64,000 nt of DNA from Zeimonas arvi (GCF_008039575.1 NZ_VDUY01000001.1:558001-622000), one strand, 5' to 3'. Positions 34,101 through 43,107 are shown, counted from the first letter of the stretch. A program made the numbers and translations. The notes: a model not told the origin generated them from the sequence alone.

Positions 34101-34957
34101 CGTGCCGCCCCCTTGAAGATCCCCTGCGGCCGGTACATCAACACGGCGCTCATCAGGACCAGCGAAGTGATTCGCGCGACGGTCGGATCCGCGAAGCTCG
34201 CGATCACCCCTTCCAGGAAGGCCAGCAGGATCGCGGCCGCCACGGTGCCGGGAAGGTTGCCCAATCCGCCGATGATCACTGCCATGAAGCAGACCGGCAG
34301 GATGTCGACCCCGGCGCGAAAGTCGACGGTCGTGATCGGCGCCGCCACCAATCCGCCCAGGGCTGCCAGCGCGGTGCCGATCGCGAAGGTCAGCATGTAC
34401 ACCCGCTGCGCCGGGATGCCCATCGCGATCGCGGTGTCCCGGTCGTGGCGCACCGCCCGCATCCAGGTGCCGGTCTTGGTGCGCTTGAGGAAGACGAAGA
34501 AGCCCGCCAGCACGATCATCGACACCAGCGCCGCGAACAGCCGGTAGACCTCGTACTCGATCCCGAACATCGGGATCGTCCCCTCGATCGGCGGCAGGAT
34601 GCGACGCGGCGTAGCGCCGAAGGTGGCGCGCACGCCCTCTTGCAGGATCAGGGAGAGTCCGAACGTGGCGACGATCGACAGCGCCGCGGCGCTCTTGATC
34701 GGCCGGATCACCAGCCGCTCCATGATCACGCCGAGAACGAAGGCCGCGATCGGAACGAGGAGGAAGCCGAGCCAGTAGTTGCCCGTGAACTGCAGGGTGG
34801 TCCACGCAAGCACCGTTCCGATCATGAAGAAGTCGCCGTGCGCGATGTTGATGATGTCGAGCAAGCCGAAAATGATCGACAAGCCGAGCGCGATCAGCGC
34901 GATGATCATCCCCCAGACCAGACCGTTGATCGCCAGCGGAATCAGGTACTCAGGCAT
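34097..34957 (-). CDS. livH: branched-chain amino acid-type ABC transporter permease LivH
   Basis: This 286-residue permease begins PEYLIPLAINGLVWGMIIALIALGLSIIFGLLDIINIAHGDFFMIG, the standard LivH opening. It contains the cytoplasmic RAVRHDRDTAIAMGIPAQRVYML loop and FMAVIIGGLGNLPGTVAAAILL. It is the first gene of the transporter operon (livH-livM-dj1-livG-livF-binding protein). A motif shared with the LysR/nitrilase intergenic region lies about 115 bases upstream (35072-35087). Confidence 0.93.
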   Translation of the reverse strand: MPEYLIPLAINGLVWGMIIALIALGLSIIFGLLDIINIAHGDFFMIGTVLAWTTLQFTGNYWLGFLLVPIAAFVLGVIMERLVIRPIKSAAALSIVATFGLSLILQEGVRATFGATPRRILPPIEGTIPMFGIEYEVYRLFAALVSMIVLAGFFVFLKRTKTGTWMRAVRHDRDTAIAMGIPAQRVYMLTFAIGTALAALGGLVAAPITTVDFRAGVDILPVCFMAVIIGGLGNLPGTVAAAILLAFLEGVIASFADPTVARITSLVLMSAVLMYRPQGIFKGAAR

Positions 34958-35039
34958 GGCGGGCCGTCCCTGTCATCGGTTTGCAGCAAATCATCCGCAT
35001 CCTCGCAATGCCCCTCCCGGTCGATGCGATTCAATCTAC

Positions 35040-35068
35040 TTGAGGCTTCCGGCGCGAGAAAGCCTCAA
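35040..35068 (-). repeat. 9-bp inverted repeat over the LysR stop codon
   Basis: TTGAGGCTT (35040-35048) and AAGCCTCAA (35060-35068) pair perfectly with an 11-base loop, and the LysR stop codon is inside one arm. It may end the LysR transcript, though no T-run follows on the minus strand, or shape read-through into livH. Confidence 0.5.
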
Positions 35069-36063
35069 ATCTGCACGCTTGCTTGCACGATTCCTGCAGT
35101 TTCGCCGGTACCCGTGCAGCGCACGCCGGGCCTGCCCTGCTCCCCGACCCCGTTCAGGTAGGGCTGATCCTCACGCAGCCGGGCCTCCAGGTATCGCAGC
35201 ACCGCTTTCACCCGGCTCGAGTACTGAAGATCCTGGTGCACACTCAGCCAGAGGCCACGCGTCACCCGGATCTCCCGTTCGAGCACCGGCTGCAAGGCGG
35301 GCTCGTTCTCCACCGAGAAGCGCGGCAACAGCACGAGACCGAGCCCGGCGGCAGCCGCGGTCATCTGGGCGATCATGCTGTTCGAACGGAATCGCATCCT
35401 GGGCTCCGCGATGACCTCTTCCAGCCAGCGCACCGCGTCTACCTGGATCATGTCCTCCAGGTAGCCGGTGAACCAGTGCCGCGCCAGTTCGGCGACCGTC
35501 TCGGGCCGGCCGTGCTCGCGGAAGTAGGCCTGCGAACCATACAGGCTCAGCGCAAAGCTGCCGACACGGTGAAAACTCATGCCGCGCCCGCTGGGCTCGA
35601 AGAAGCTGATGAAGACATCGGCCTCCCGCCGGCTCACGTTGACCTGCTGCGCCGAGGTCACGAGCTCGATCCGCAGATCCGGATGCTGCACCGCAATAGA
35701 CGCAAGACGCCTTGCCATGTAGAGCGAGCCGATGCCTTCCATCATCGCGATGCGCACGGGGCCCGAAGGCTGGTCCGCGCTCCCGCAGATCTTCTCGCGC
35801 AGCTGGACAACTCCCCCTTCCACGGCCTCGACGTGGGGCAGGATGCTCTCGGCAAGCTCCGTCGGCGTCAAACCGGTGCGGCGCCGCTTGAACAATGCGC
35901 CACCCAGGCACAGCTCGAGTCGCGAGATGTGGCGACTCACCGTGGAGTGATCCAGCTTCAGTTGCCGGGCCGCCAGCGAGATGTTCCCGACCCGCAAGAC
36001 AGCCATGAAGATCCGCAGGTCGTCCCAGTTCATGTTCTCGACAGCGATCTTCTTCGTCGTCAT
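35065..36063 (-). CDS. LysR family transcriptional regulator (nitrilase/Liv-linked)
   Basis: This 332-residue regulator has the LysR helix-turn-helix (MNWDDLRIFMAVLRVGNISLAARQLKLDHSTVSRHISRLELCLGGALFKRRRTGLTPTELA) and the effector-binding domain. The ATG at 36063 is chosen for its GGAGG site. It is divergent from the nitrilase gene, separated by 116 bases that hold TGCAC-N6-GTGCA. A near-identical 16-base motif lies in its own 3' end ahead of livH. It is therefore likely to control both the nitrilase-MCD genes and the transporter operon (inference). Confidence 0.9.
   Translation of the reverse strand: MTTKKIAVENMNWDDLRIFMAVLRVGNISLAARQLKLDHSTVSRHISRLELCLGGALFKRRRTGLTPTELAESILPHVEAVEGGVVQLREKICGSADQPSGPVRIAMMEGIGSLYMARRLASIAVQHPDLRIELVTSAQQVNVSRREADVFISFFEPSGRGMSFHRVGSFALSLYGSQAYFREHGRPETVAELARHWFTGYLEDMIQVDAVRWLEEVIAEPRMRFRSNSMIAQMTAAAAGLGLVLLPRFSVENEPALQPVLEREIRVTRGLWLSVHQDLQYSSRVKAVLRYLEARLREDQPYLNGVGEQGRPGVRCTGTGETAGIVQASVQI
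35072..35087. promoter_or_regulatory. second copy of the LysR-linked 16-base motif, ahead of livH
   Basis: TGCACGCTTGCTTGCA matches 14 of 16 bases of the reverse complement of the motif at 36090-36105. It lies inside the last codons of the LysR gene, about 115 bases before the livH start. Confidence 0.4.
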
Positions 36064-36089
36064 CCTGCCTCCACACGCCTCTGCGGTAA

Positions 36090-36105
36090 TGCACACAAGC
36101 GTGCA
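36090..36105. promoter_or_regulatory. candidate LysR operator between LysR and nitrilase
   Basis: TGCAC-ACAAGC-GTGCA is a perfect 5-bp inverted repeat in the divergent region. A partial third copy (TGCCTCGCTTGTAGCA, 36117-36132) is closer to the nitrilase start. Confidence 0.5.
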
Positions 36106-36179
36106 ATTTTCGCCGTTGCCTCGCTTGTAGCAAGACTCGTACCCTTATTCAACTCATTCAGCACGACGGGCACGAGAAC

Positions 36180-37208
36180 ATGAGCCATCTCCCGAAGGTA
36201 AAGGTCGCCGCGGCGCACGCGGCGCCTGTCTTCCTCGACAAGCGCGCCACCGCCGAGAAGGCGGTCAGCCTGATCGCCGAGGCGGCGCGTCAGGGCGCCG
36301 AACTGGTGGTGTTTCCCGAGTCCTACGTACCGGCTTTCCCGGTCTGGGCCGCGCTGTGGGCGCCGCTTCACAACCACGACCTCTTCGCGCGGATGGTGGC
36401 CAACAGCATCGAGGTGCCTGGCCCCGAGATCCGGATGATCGCCGCCGAGGCGCGCCGGCGCGGCGTGTTCGTGTCCCTGGGCATCAGCGAGAAGAGCCCG
36501 GTCAGCGCCGGGTGCATCTGGAACTCGAACCTGCTGATCGACGATCAGGGTCGACTGCTGAACCACCACCGCAAGCTGGTGCCGACCTTCTTCGAGAAAC
36601 TGGTCTGGGCGCCCGGAGACGGCGCCGGGCTGCGGGTGTCCGACACCCGGATCGGGAACATCGGCGCGCTGATCTGCGGCGAGAACACCAATCCGCTGGC
36701 CCGCTACGCGCTGATGGCCCAGGCCGAGCAGATCCACATCTCGACCTGGCCGCCGATCTGGCCGACCAGGGTGCCTCGCGCGGGCGGCAACTACGACAAC
36801 GTTGCGGCGAACCGCACGCGCGCCGCGGCGCACTCGTTCGAGGCGAAGGCCTTCACCATCGTGTGCGCCGGCTTCATGGACCGGGCGATGCGCGATTTCC
36901 TGGTCGACCGCGATGCGAGCGTCGCCGACGTACTCGACGAGACGCCGCGCGCCGCATCGATGCTGGTCGACCCGACCGGCGCACAGGTGGGCGACATGCT
37001 TCAGGCCGAGGAAGGCATCCTGACCGGCGAACTCGACCTGGCCGCCTGCGTGGAGCCCAAGCAGTTCCACGACGTCGTCGGGTACTACAACCGCTTCGAC
37101 GTGTTCGAACTGAAGGTCACGCGCGAGCGCACGCGGGCGGCACAGTTCCTCGACCACGACCTGCCCGGCCCCATCCCGCTGGCGGACGACGATGCCGGGC
37201 AGCCTTAA
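36180..37208 (+). CDS. nitrilase / carbon-nitrogen hydrolase
   Basis: This 342-residue enzyme has the complete nitrilase triad: Glu in VVFPESYVPAFPVW, Lys in NHHRKLVPTFFEKLVW, and Cys in GALICGENTNPLARYALMA. Length and the WPPIWP segment fit the true nitrilase branch (R-CN to R-COOH plus ammonia) better than amidases, where the cysteine context usually differs. Nitrilases form cytoplasmic spirals and often have a C-terminal tail as here. The gene overlaps malonyl-CoA decarboxylase by 17 bases and is divergent from a LysR regulator. Confidence 0.88.
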   Translation: MSHLPKVKVAAAHAAPVFLDKRATAEKAVSLIAEAARQGAELVVFPESYVPAFPVWAALWAPLHNHDLFARMVANSIEVPGPEIRMIAAEARRRGVFVSLGISEKSPVSAGCIWNSNLLIDDQGRLLNHHRKLVPTFFEKLVWAPGDGAGLRVSDTRIGNIGALICGENTNPLARYALMAQAEQIHISTWPPIWPTRVPRAGGNYDNVAANRTRAAAHSFEAKAFTIVCAGFMDRAMRDFLVDRDASVADVLDETPRAASMLVDPTGAQVGDMLQAEEGILTGELDLAACVEPKQFHDVVGYYNRFDVFELKVTRERTRAAQFLDHDLPGPIPLADDDAGQP

Positions 37209-38574
37209 GGCCAACGGCGCCGTCGGCCGGCTGGCCGAAACCGTCGCCTACGGGCCCGAGATCTTCGCGCGCTTCGTGCGCGCGCTGAAGGGCCGCAACA
37301 AGGTCGATGCGCCAGTCCGGCTGGCCGAAATGGCCGCCGGCCTGCTTTCCATCCGCGGCGAAGCCTCGGGCGTGGCGCTCGCCCGGCAACTGCTCGACGA
37401 GTACCTCGAGGCCAGCGACGCCGACAAGCTGGCCTTCCTGCTGGAGCTGGCGCGCGAGTTCGGGCCCGACCAGAAGGCGCTCGAGCGCAGTGTCGCGGCC
37501 TGGATGAAGAAGCCATCAGGCGCGACCGCATTGGCGCTGCACCAGGCAGCCGAGTCGCGCCGCCAGGAGCTGATCCGCCGGATGAACCAGGCGCCGGGCG
37601 GCACCGCCACGCTGGTGAGCATGCGCGAAGACGTGCTGCGCAACCTGAAGGCGGAGCCCGATCTGGCGCCGCTCGACGCCGACTTCGTGCATCTGCTGTC
37701 GTCGTGGTTCAACCGCGGTTTCCTGCGCATGCATCGGATCGACTGGTCGACGCCGGCCGAGATTCTCGAACGGATCATCCGCTACGAAGCAGTGCACGAG
37801 ATCTCCAGCTGGGACGACCTGCGCCGGCGCATCGACCCATCCGATCGCCAGTGCTTCGGCTTCTTCCACCCCGCGCTGGGCAACGACCCTCTCGTGTTCG
37901 TCGAGGTCGCGCTGACCGAGGGCATCCCGAGCGCCATCGCGCCGCTGCTCGCAGAGAAACGCAAGCCGATAGACCCGAGCAAGGCCGATACCGCAGTGTT
38001 CTATTCGATCTCGAATTGCCACATGGGGCTGCGCGGCGTCTCCTTCGGCAACTTCCTGATCAAGCAGGTCGTCGAGGAACTGTCACGCGAGTTCGCGGGG
38101 CTGCAGACCTTCGCGACCCTGTCGCCCGTGCCCGGTTTCACCCGCTGGCTGGCGAAGGAGGCTGCCAGCCGCGACGGCGCCCTGCTGACACCCGGCGATC
38201 GCGACAGGCTGGAGCCCCTCACGCGCAGCGACGTCGAGCTCTCGGACCGCCTGCTGGAAGCCGCCAAACCGGCGCTGAACAACGCGCTGCTCACCTATCT
38301 CTTCGACGCGAAGGACGGCACGGCCAAGTCGCTGGACCCGGTGTCGCGCTTCCACCTGGGCAACGGCGCCCGGCTCGACCGCGTCCATTGGGCGGCCGAC
38401 ACCAGCAGCAAGGGGCTCAAGCAGGCGCTGGGCTTCATGGTCAGCTACGTGTACGAGCTGCAGGCCGTCGAGCGCAACCACGAGGCCTACGTCAGCAAGG
38501 GCGAGATCGCCATGTCGCCGGCGCTCTCCAGGAGCGTTGCGGCGATGAGAAAGCGGCGGGAGCAGAAGGAGTAG
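37192..38574 (+). CDS. malonyl-CoA decarboxylase
   Basis: At 460 residues this is a full-length malonyl-CoA decarboxylase (malonyl-CoA to acetyl-CoA plus CO2). It has the N-terminal four-helix domain (1-180) and a GNAT-like catalytic domain. The latter holds CFGFFHPALGNDPLVFVEVALT, TAVFYSISNCHMGLRGVSFGNFLIKQVVEEL and LSPVPGFTRWL, which carry the family's catalytic Ser and His regions. The 17-base overlap with the nitrilase ties the two in translation. If the nitrilase makes malonate or a malonyl precursor, this enzyme would finish the path, although no malonyl-CoA synthetase is next to it. Confidence 0.92.
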   Translation: MPGSLKANGAVGRLAETVAYGPEIFARFVRALKGRNKVDAPVRLAEMAAGLLSIRGEASGVALARQLLDEYLEASDADKLAFLLELAREFGPDQKALERSVAAWMKKPSGATALALHQAAESRRQELIRRMNQAPGGTATLVSMREDVLRNLKAEPDLAPLDADFVHLLSSWFNRGFLRMHRIDWSTPAEILERIIRYEAVHEISSWDDLRRRIDPSDRQCFGFFHPALGNDPLVFVEVALTEGIPSAIAPLLAEKRKPIDPSKADTAVFYSISNCHMGLRGVSFGNFLIKQVVEELSREFAGLQTFATLSPVPGFTRWLAKEAASRDGALLTPGDRDRLEPLTRSDVELSDRLLEAAKPALNNALLTYLFDAKDGTAKSLDPVSRFHLGNGARLDRVHWAADTSSKGLKQALGFMVSYVYELQAVERNHEAYVSKGEIAMSPALSRSVAAMRKRREQKE

Positions 38575-38651
38575 GCCGCGCCAGTCGAATCCGCCGCTCG
38601 ATACCGAACCGTACAAATCGAGTTCGCGCAGACGCTCCTCGACGATCATGA

Positions 38652-38677
38652 TTCTCTCCGAGGGTTCTCTCCGAGGG
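38652..38677. repeat. tandem duplication of a 13-mer
   Basis: TTCTCTCCGAGGG occurs twice in direct tandem (38652-38664 and 38665-38677), between malonyl-CoA decarboxylase and the tRNA gene. On the minus strand the unit ends in GGAGAGAA just before an ATG (38649). Confidence 0.7.
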
Positions 38678-38739
38678 TCGATCGACGTAGGCGTTTGCCG
38701 AGTGGGGCGCACTTGGCATCCCCACCCCGCCCCGCAATC

Positions 38740-38818
<79 letters not shown>

Positions 38819-38942
38819 GCGCCGCCGATGATAACCGCTCACCGACCGCGGGCCGTATCGATCCGCAATGCGGCAAACCGGGCCTGACCGACCCTTCCGG
38901 TATCGTTACGCCCCTGCCCTCCCTGCGCCGTGCCGCCTCTCG

Positions 38943-40148
38943 ATGTCCCAGCCCGATCGCACCCTTTTCTGGCTCGCCGCCGCCTCGTTCGCGAGCATGG
39001 CGTCGATGCGCATCTGCGATCCGATGCTGCCGGCGCTGGCGGCCGATTTCGGCACCACTGCGACGGGCGCGGCGGGGGTGGTCACGCTCTACACGATCGG
39101 CTACGGCTTCTCGCAGCTCGCGCACGGACCGCTCGGCGACCGCATCGGCAAGGCGCGTTACATCGCGGGGGCGGCGCTGGCCGCAGCGCTGGCTTCACTG
39201 CTGTGCGCGCTGGCGCCGGGGCTGGCCGTGCTGGAGATCGCGCGGCTGCTCACCGGCTCGATCGCGGCGGCGATCATTCCGCTGTCGATGGCCTGGGTGG
39301 GCGACACGGTGCCGTACGAGCGGCGGCAGGCCACGCTCGCCCGATTCCTGAACGGCACCATCCTGGGCCTGATCCTGGGCCAGGCCATGGGCGGGCTGCT
39401 GGCCGACACGCTGGGCTGGCGATCGGCTTTCGTGCTGCTGGCGGCGATCTTCGCGATGGCGGGGTGGAAGCTGCGGGCGGTGGTGCGCGCCGGAGTGCAA
39501 GCCGCGCCCGCCGCGCCCGCTGCGACGGTCGAGCCGCCACCCGCCGGTGCGCTCGCCCGCTATGCGCTCGTGCTGGGCGTGCCCTGGGCGCGAGTGATCC
39601 TCGCCATCGTGGCCATCGAGGGGCTGCTGGCCTTCGGCGCGCTGGCCTTCATTCCCACCTCCCTGCACGAGCAGGCGGGACTGCCCATCTGGCTGGCCGG
39701 CGCCACGGTGGCGGCCTTCGGACTGGGCGGCTTTGCCTACACGCTCACCGCCGCGCGACTGGTGCGCCGCTTCGGCGAAGCGGGCCTGGCGATCGGCGGC
39801 GGCGCGGTCCTGGCCGCGGGCTTCGGGCTGGTCGCCGCGGCGCCGGGCTTCCTGTCGGGCGCGATCGCCTGCATGCTGATCGGGCTGGGCTACCACATGC
39901 TGCACAACACGCTGCAGACGAACGCCACGCAGATGGCGCCCACCGTGCGCGGCACGGCGGTTGCGCTGTTCGCGATGAGCCTGTTCATCGGGCAGTCGGT
40001 CGGCGTCACGCTGGCAGCGGGCGCCCTTCCCTCGACCGGCTTCGCGCCCTTGTTCGCCGCCACGGCCCTGGGGCTGGCAGCGACCGGGGCGGTGTTCGCG
40101 TGGTTGATCGGGCGTCGGCAACAGACGATTCAGGAGAGACTTTCATGA
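38943..40148 (+). CDS. MFS transporter, 401 aa
   Basis: A complete 12-helix major facilitator with the motif A region GPLGDRIGKARYIAGAALAA between helices 2 and 3. It resembles drug/organic-acid exporters of the YfcJ/AraJ type. Start at ATG 38943 before the first helix. Its stop codon overlaps the following crotonase-fold gene (ATGA). Substrate unknown. Confidence 0.87.
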   Translation: MSQPDRTLFWLAAASFASMASMRICDPMLPALAADFGTTATGAAGVVTLYTIGYGFSQLAHGPLGDRIGKARYIAGAALAAALASLLCALAPGLAVLEIARLLTGSIAAAIIPLSMAWVGDTVPYERRQATLARFLNGTILGLILGQAMGGLLADTLGWRSAFVLLAAIFAMAGWKLRAVVRAGVQAAPAAPAATVEPPPAGALARYALVLGVPWARVILAIVAIEGLLAFGALAFIPTSLHEQAGLPIWLAGATVAAFGLGGFAYTLTAARLVRRFGEAGLAIGGGAVLAAGFGLVAAAPGFLSGAIACMLIGLGYHMLHNTLQTNATQMAPTVRGTAVALFAMSLFIGQSVGVTLAAGALPSTGFAPLFAATALGLAATGAVFAWLIGRRQQTIQERLS

Positions 40149-40933
40149 GCAAGCCCCCCGGCACCGCAGACATCGGCGTGGACCTCGCCGATCACGTTGC
40201 GGTCGTCGAGATCCGCCGCGGACCGCACAACTTCTTCGACATCCCGATGATCGCCGGCCTTGCGGGCATCTTCGAGGCGCTCGAGGCCGATCCGGACTGC
40301 CGCGTCATCCTGCTGTGCGCCGAGGGAAAGTCCTTCTGTGCGGGAGCGGACTTCCAGACGCGCGACGCCACGCCCGAGCAGGCCAGCCCGCGCGGCATCA
40401 ATCCCATCTACTTCGAAGCCGTCCGTCTCTTCGCCTGCAGCAAGCCGGTGGTCGGCGCGATTCACGGCCCGGCGATCGGCGGCGGCCTCGGGCTGGCGCT
40501 GGTGCCCGACTTCCGCGTGACCTGCCCCGAGGCGCGCTTCTCGGCCAACTTCAACCGGCTGGGCTTCCACCCGGGCTTCGGCCTGTCGTACACGCTGCCG
40601 CGCCTGGTCGGTCCGCAGCAGGCGGCGATGCTCTTCTATACCGGCAAGCGGATCGGCGGTGACGAGGCGGTGCGCATCGGGCTGGCCGACGTGCTGGTGC
40701 CGCAGGCCGAGGTGCGCAGCGAGGCGATGCGGATGGCGACCGAGATCGCGATCTCCTCGCCGCTGGCGGTGCAGTCCACGCGCGCCACGCTGCGCGCGGG
40801 CATGGTCGAACAGATCCGGCTGGCTGTCGCCCGCGAGAGCGTCGAGCAGAACTGGCAGTTCAAGACCGAGGACTTCAAGGAAGGCGTGAAGGCGATGGCC
40901 GAGCGGCGCAATCCGGATTTCAAGGGGAAGTAG
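40145..40933 (+). CDS. enoyl-CoA hydratase/isomerase family protein
   Basis: This 262-residue crotonase-fold protein has the oxyanion-hole segments GKSFCAGADFQ and GPAIGGGLGLALVPDF and the trimer-forming C-terminus. The two catalytic glutamates of classical hydratases are not visible: the first position follows GGGLGLA and the second falls in NFNRLGFHPGFG. The reaction is therefore probably not simple hydration. The start overlaps the MFS stop (ATGA), and its end overlaps the convergent acyl-CoA ligase gene by 14 bases. Confidence 0.85.
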   Translation: MSKPPGTADIGVDLADHVAVVEIRRGPHNFFDIPMIAGLAGIFEALEADPDCRVILLCAEGKSFCAGADFQTRDATPEQASPRGINPIYFEAVRLFACSKPVVGAIHGPAIGGGLGLALVPDFRVTCPEARFSANFNRLGFHPGFGLSYTLPRLVGPQQAAMLFYTGKRIGGDEAVRIGLADVLVPQAEVRSEAMRMATEIAISSPLAVQSTRATLRAGMVEQIRLAVARESVEQNWQFKTEDFKEGVKAMAERRNPDFKGK

Positions 40934-43073
40934 GCCGTTCCGCCCGCGTCCGCAACCCGATCAGTGCGTCCACGCCCACGATCCGGTCCTTCGAACAGAT
41001 CAGCGGGTTCAGGTCCAGTTCGGTGATCCGGCTGCGGTGGTCCGAGGCGAACTGCGCGACCCGGCACACGATGTCGGCGAGCTTGTCGAGGTCGACCGGT
41101 TCGCTGCCCCGGAAGCCCTGCAACAGGCGCGCGCTCTTCAGGCCACGCAGCATGCGCAGCGCCTCGTCGTGCGCCAGCGGCGCCAGCGAGACCGCGGTAT
41201 CGCGCATCAACTCGACCATGATGCCGCCCAGGCCTACCACCACGGTGGGCCCGAACAGCGGGTCGACGCGGGCACCCACGAACACTTCAACGCCGGCGCC
41301 CACCATGGGCTGGACCAGCACGCCGCGGATCGCGTCTGCGTGGGTCACCCGCAGCGCGTTCGCCACGATCTCCGCATGCGCCGCGCGCACCGCATTCTCG
41401 TCGGCGAGTGCGAGCCGCACGACGCCGGCTTCGGTCTTGTGAGGGATGTCGATCGACTCCACTTTCATAACCACCGGGAAACCGATCTCGCGCGCCGCGG
41501 CGATCGCCTCGTCGGCGGAGGCCGCCAGCCGGTCCTGCACCATCGGGATGCCGTAGGCGGCGAGCACGGCCTTCGCCTGGCCTTCGGTCATCACCTCGGC
41601 CTGGGCCGCGTCGAGACTGCGCCCGACCGACGCGCTCACCTCGGGCGCCACGAGGGCCGCCGATGCCGGATCGCGCGCGGCCGCGCGTTGCGACCACCCG
41701 TGCCACTTCTTCAAGGCCTCGAAGCAGGCGCCCATCGAGCGGAACAAGGCCACCCGGTCGGACTGCTCGGCGATCGTCGACCCCGGGCCTTCGATCCACT
41801 GGGTCAGCCAGACGATGCATGCGATCTTGCCGTGCCTGCGCGCCAGTTCGTCCAGCACACCGATCCTCGGGGTCGCGATGTCGTAGGCGTAGGCAAAGGG
41901 CACGACCAGCGTGCCGTAGGCGGAATCCGCCATCAGGGCCTCGGCGACTCTCCTGAAGGACATCGGGTCGCTGATCACCTGGGCGGTGATGTCGCAGGGG
42001 TTCCGGGCCGAGCCGAACTCGGGAATGGCGTCGGCCAGCACCGCCCGGCATGCCTCGGCCGGTTGCGGCAGTTCGATACCGCGCGACTCCGCTTCGTCGG
42101 CAGCCATGATCGCGGCGCCGCCCGAGGTCGAGGCCACGGCCACGCCGCTCGCCACGGGCCTGGGCGCCTTCGCGAAGAAGGACGCTGTCTCGACCAGCGC
42201 ATTGAAGTCCTCGACCAGAACGATCCCCGCATGCTCGAACGCGGCGCGATAGGTGCGGTTCGAACCGGCCAGCGAGCCGGTGTGCGACAGCGCTGCGGCC
42301 GCGCCCTGCTCGCCGGTGGCGATCTTGTAGACGATCACCGGCTTGCCGTGCCGGCGGGCGATCCCGGCGGCCTCGATCAGCCGCATCGGCTCGGCCATGC
42401 CCTCGAACAGACAGGCGATCGCGGTGCAGGCGTCGTCCTCGGCCAGGTAGGCGATGAAATCGGCCACGTCGACGTCGGCCGAATTGCCGGCGGTCAGCAC
42501 GTGGCTGAACGACACGCCGTGCTCGATCGCCTGCCCGAACGCGAAGCCGAGCGCGCCCGACTGGCTCACCAGCCCGATCGACAGCGGTCGCGGCGCGTCG
42601 ATCACCGCGGTGGCCGCGAACGTGACGATCGCACCCAGCGAGTAGTTGAGCACGCCCAGACAATTCGGACCGACCAGCCGCACGCCGGCGTTGCGGGCGA
42701 TCTCGACGATGCGCGCCTGCTCGGCAGCGCGATCCGGCTTGCCCGTCTCGGCGAAGCCCGACGCGAACACGATCACGCCGCCCACGCCCAGTCGGCCGCA
42801 TTCCTCGATCACCGCCTCGACCTGCTCGCGCGGCGCCGCCACCACGACACAGTCGGGGACTTCCGGCAGCGCGCTCAGCGACGGATGGCAGGGCAAGCCC
42901 TCGATCCGCTCGTAGCGGCTGTTGACCAGGTGCAGGCGCCCCAGGTAGTTGCCGAGATTGCGCAGCAGGCGCAGCCCGAAGGAGCCCTCGCGTGCCGATG
43001 CGCCGACGATGGCGATGCTGGCCGGCGCGACGAGCCGGCGCAGGTCCGAATGACGATACAAACCGCGATTCAT
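40920..43073 (-). CDS. ADP-forming acyl-CoA synthetase (acetate-CoA ligase family)
   Basis: This 717-residue protein is a one-chain NDP-forming acyl-CoA ligase. It has a CoA-binding Rossmann domain (about 1-125; SIAIVGASAREGSFGLRLLRNL), a ligase domain with the phospho-His in AALSHTGSLAGSNRTYRAAFEHAG, and a C-terminal ATP-grasp domain (about 490-710; EGQAKAVLAAYGIPMVQDRLA, GFPVVMKVES). It would link ATP to acid activation through a phosphohistidine. It starts at the ATG at 43073 (a GTG at 43085 is possible). It follows the EamA gene and could activate acids from the neighbouring nitrilase or crotonase pathways (inference). Confidence 0.88.
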   Translation of the reverse strand: MNRGLYRHSDLRRLVAPASIAIVGASAREGSFGLRLLRNLGNYLGRLHLVNSRYERIEGLPCHPSLSALPEVPDCVVVAAPREQVEAVIEECGRLGVGGVIVFASGFAETGKPDRAAEQARIVEIARNAGVRLVGPNCLGVLNYSLGAIVTFAATAVIDAPRPLSIGLVSQSGALGFAFGQAIEHGVSFSHVLTAGNSADVDVADFIAYLAEDDACTAIACLFEGMAEPMRLIEAAGIARRHGKPVIVYKIATGEQGAAAALSHTGSLAGSNRTYRAAFEHAGIVLVEDFNALVETASFFAKAPRPVASGVAVASTSGGAAIMAADEAESRGIELPQPAEACRAVLADAIPEFGSARNPCDITAQVISDPMSFRRVAEALMADSAYGTLVVPFAYAYDIATPRIGVLDELARRHGKIACIVWLTQWIEGPGSTIAEQSDRVALFRSMGACFEALKKWHGWSQRAAARDPASAALVAPEVSASVGRSLDAAQAEVMTEGQAKAVLAAYGIPMVQDRLAASADEAIAAAREIGFPVVMKVESIDIPHKTEAGVVRLALADENAVRAAHAEIVANALRVTHADAIRGVLVQPMVGAGVEVFVGARVDPLFGPTVVVGLGGIMVELMRDTAVSLAPLAHDEALRMLRGLKSARLLQGFRGSEPVDLDKLADIVCRVAQFASDHRSRITELDLNPLICSKDRIVGVDALIGLRTRAERPTSP

Positions 43074-43107
43074 GGTCCCGGACACTAAGGCCGGGCCGGG
43101 ACGCGCG

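Noticed and set aside
35072-35087. Attachment site or integrase target near the LysR end
   Set aside because: The repeated motif is short, lacks an integrase gene nearby and is better explained as a regulator site.
41037-43088. A 683-codon open frame on the plus strand opposite the acyl-CoA ligase gene
   Set aside because: It is the antisense shadow of a well-supported ligase; its translation is Arg/His/Gly-rich and has no family pattern. High GC content creates such frames.
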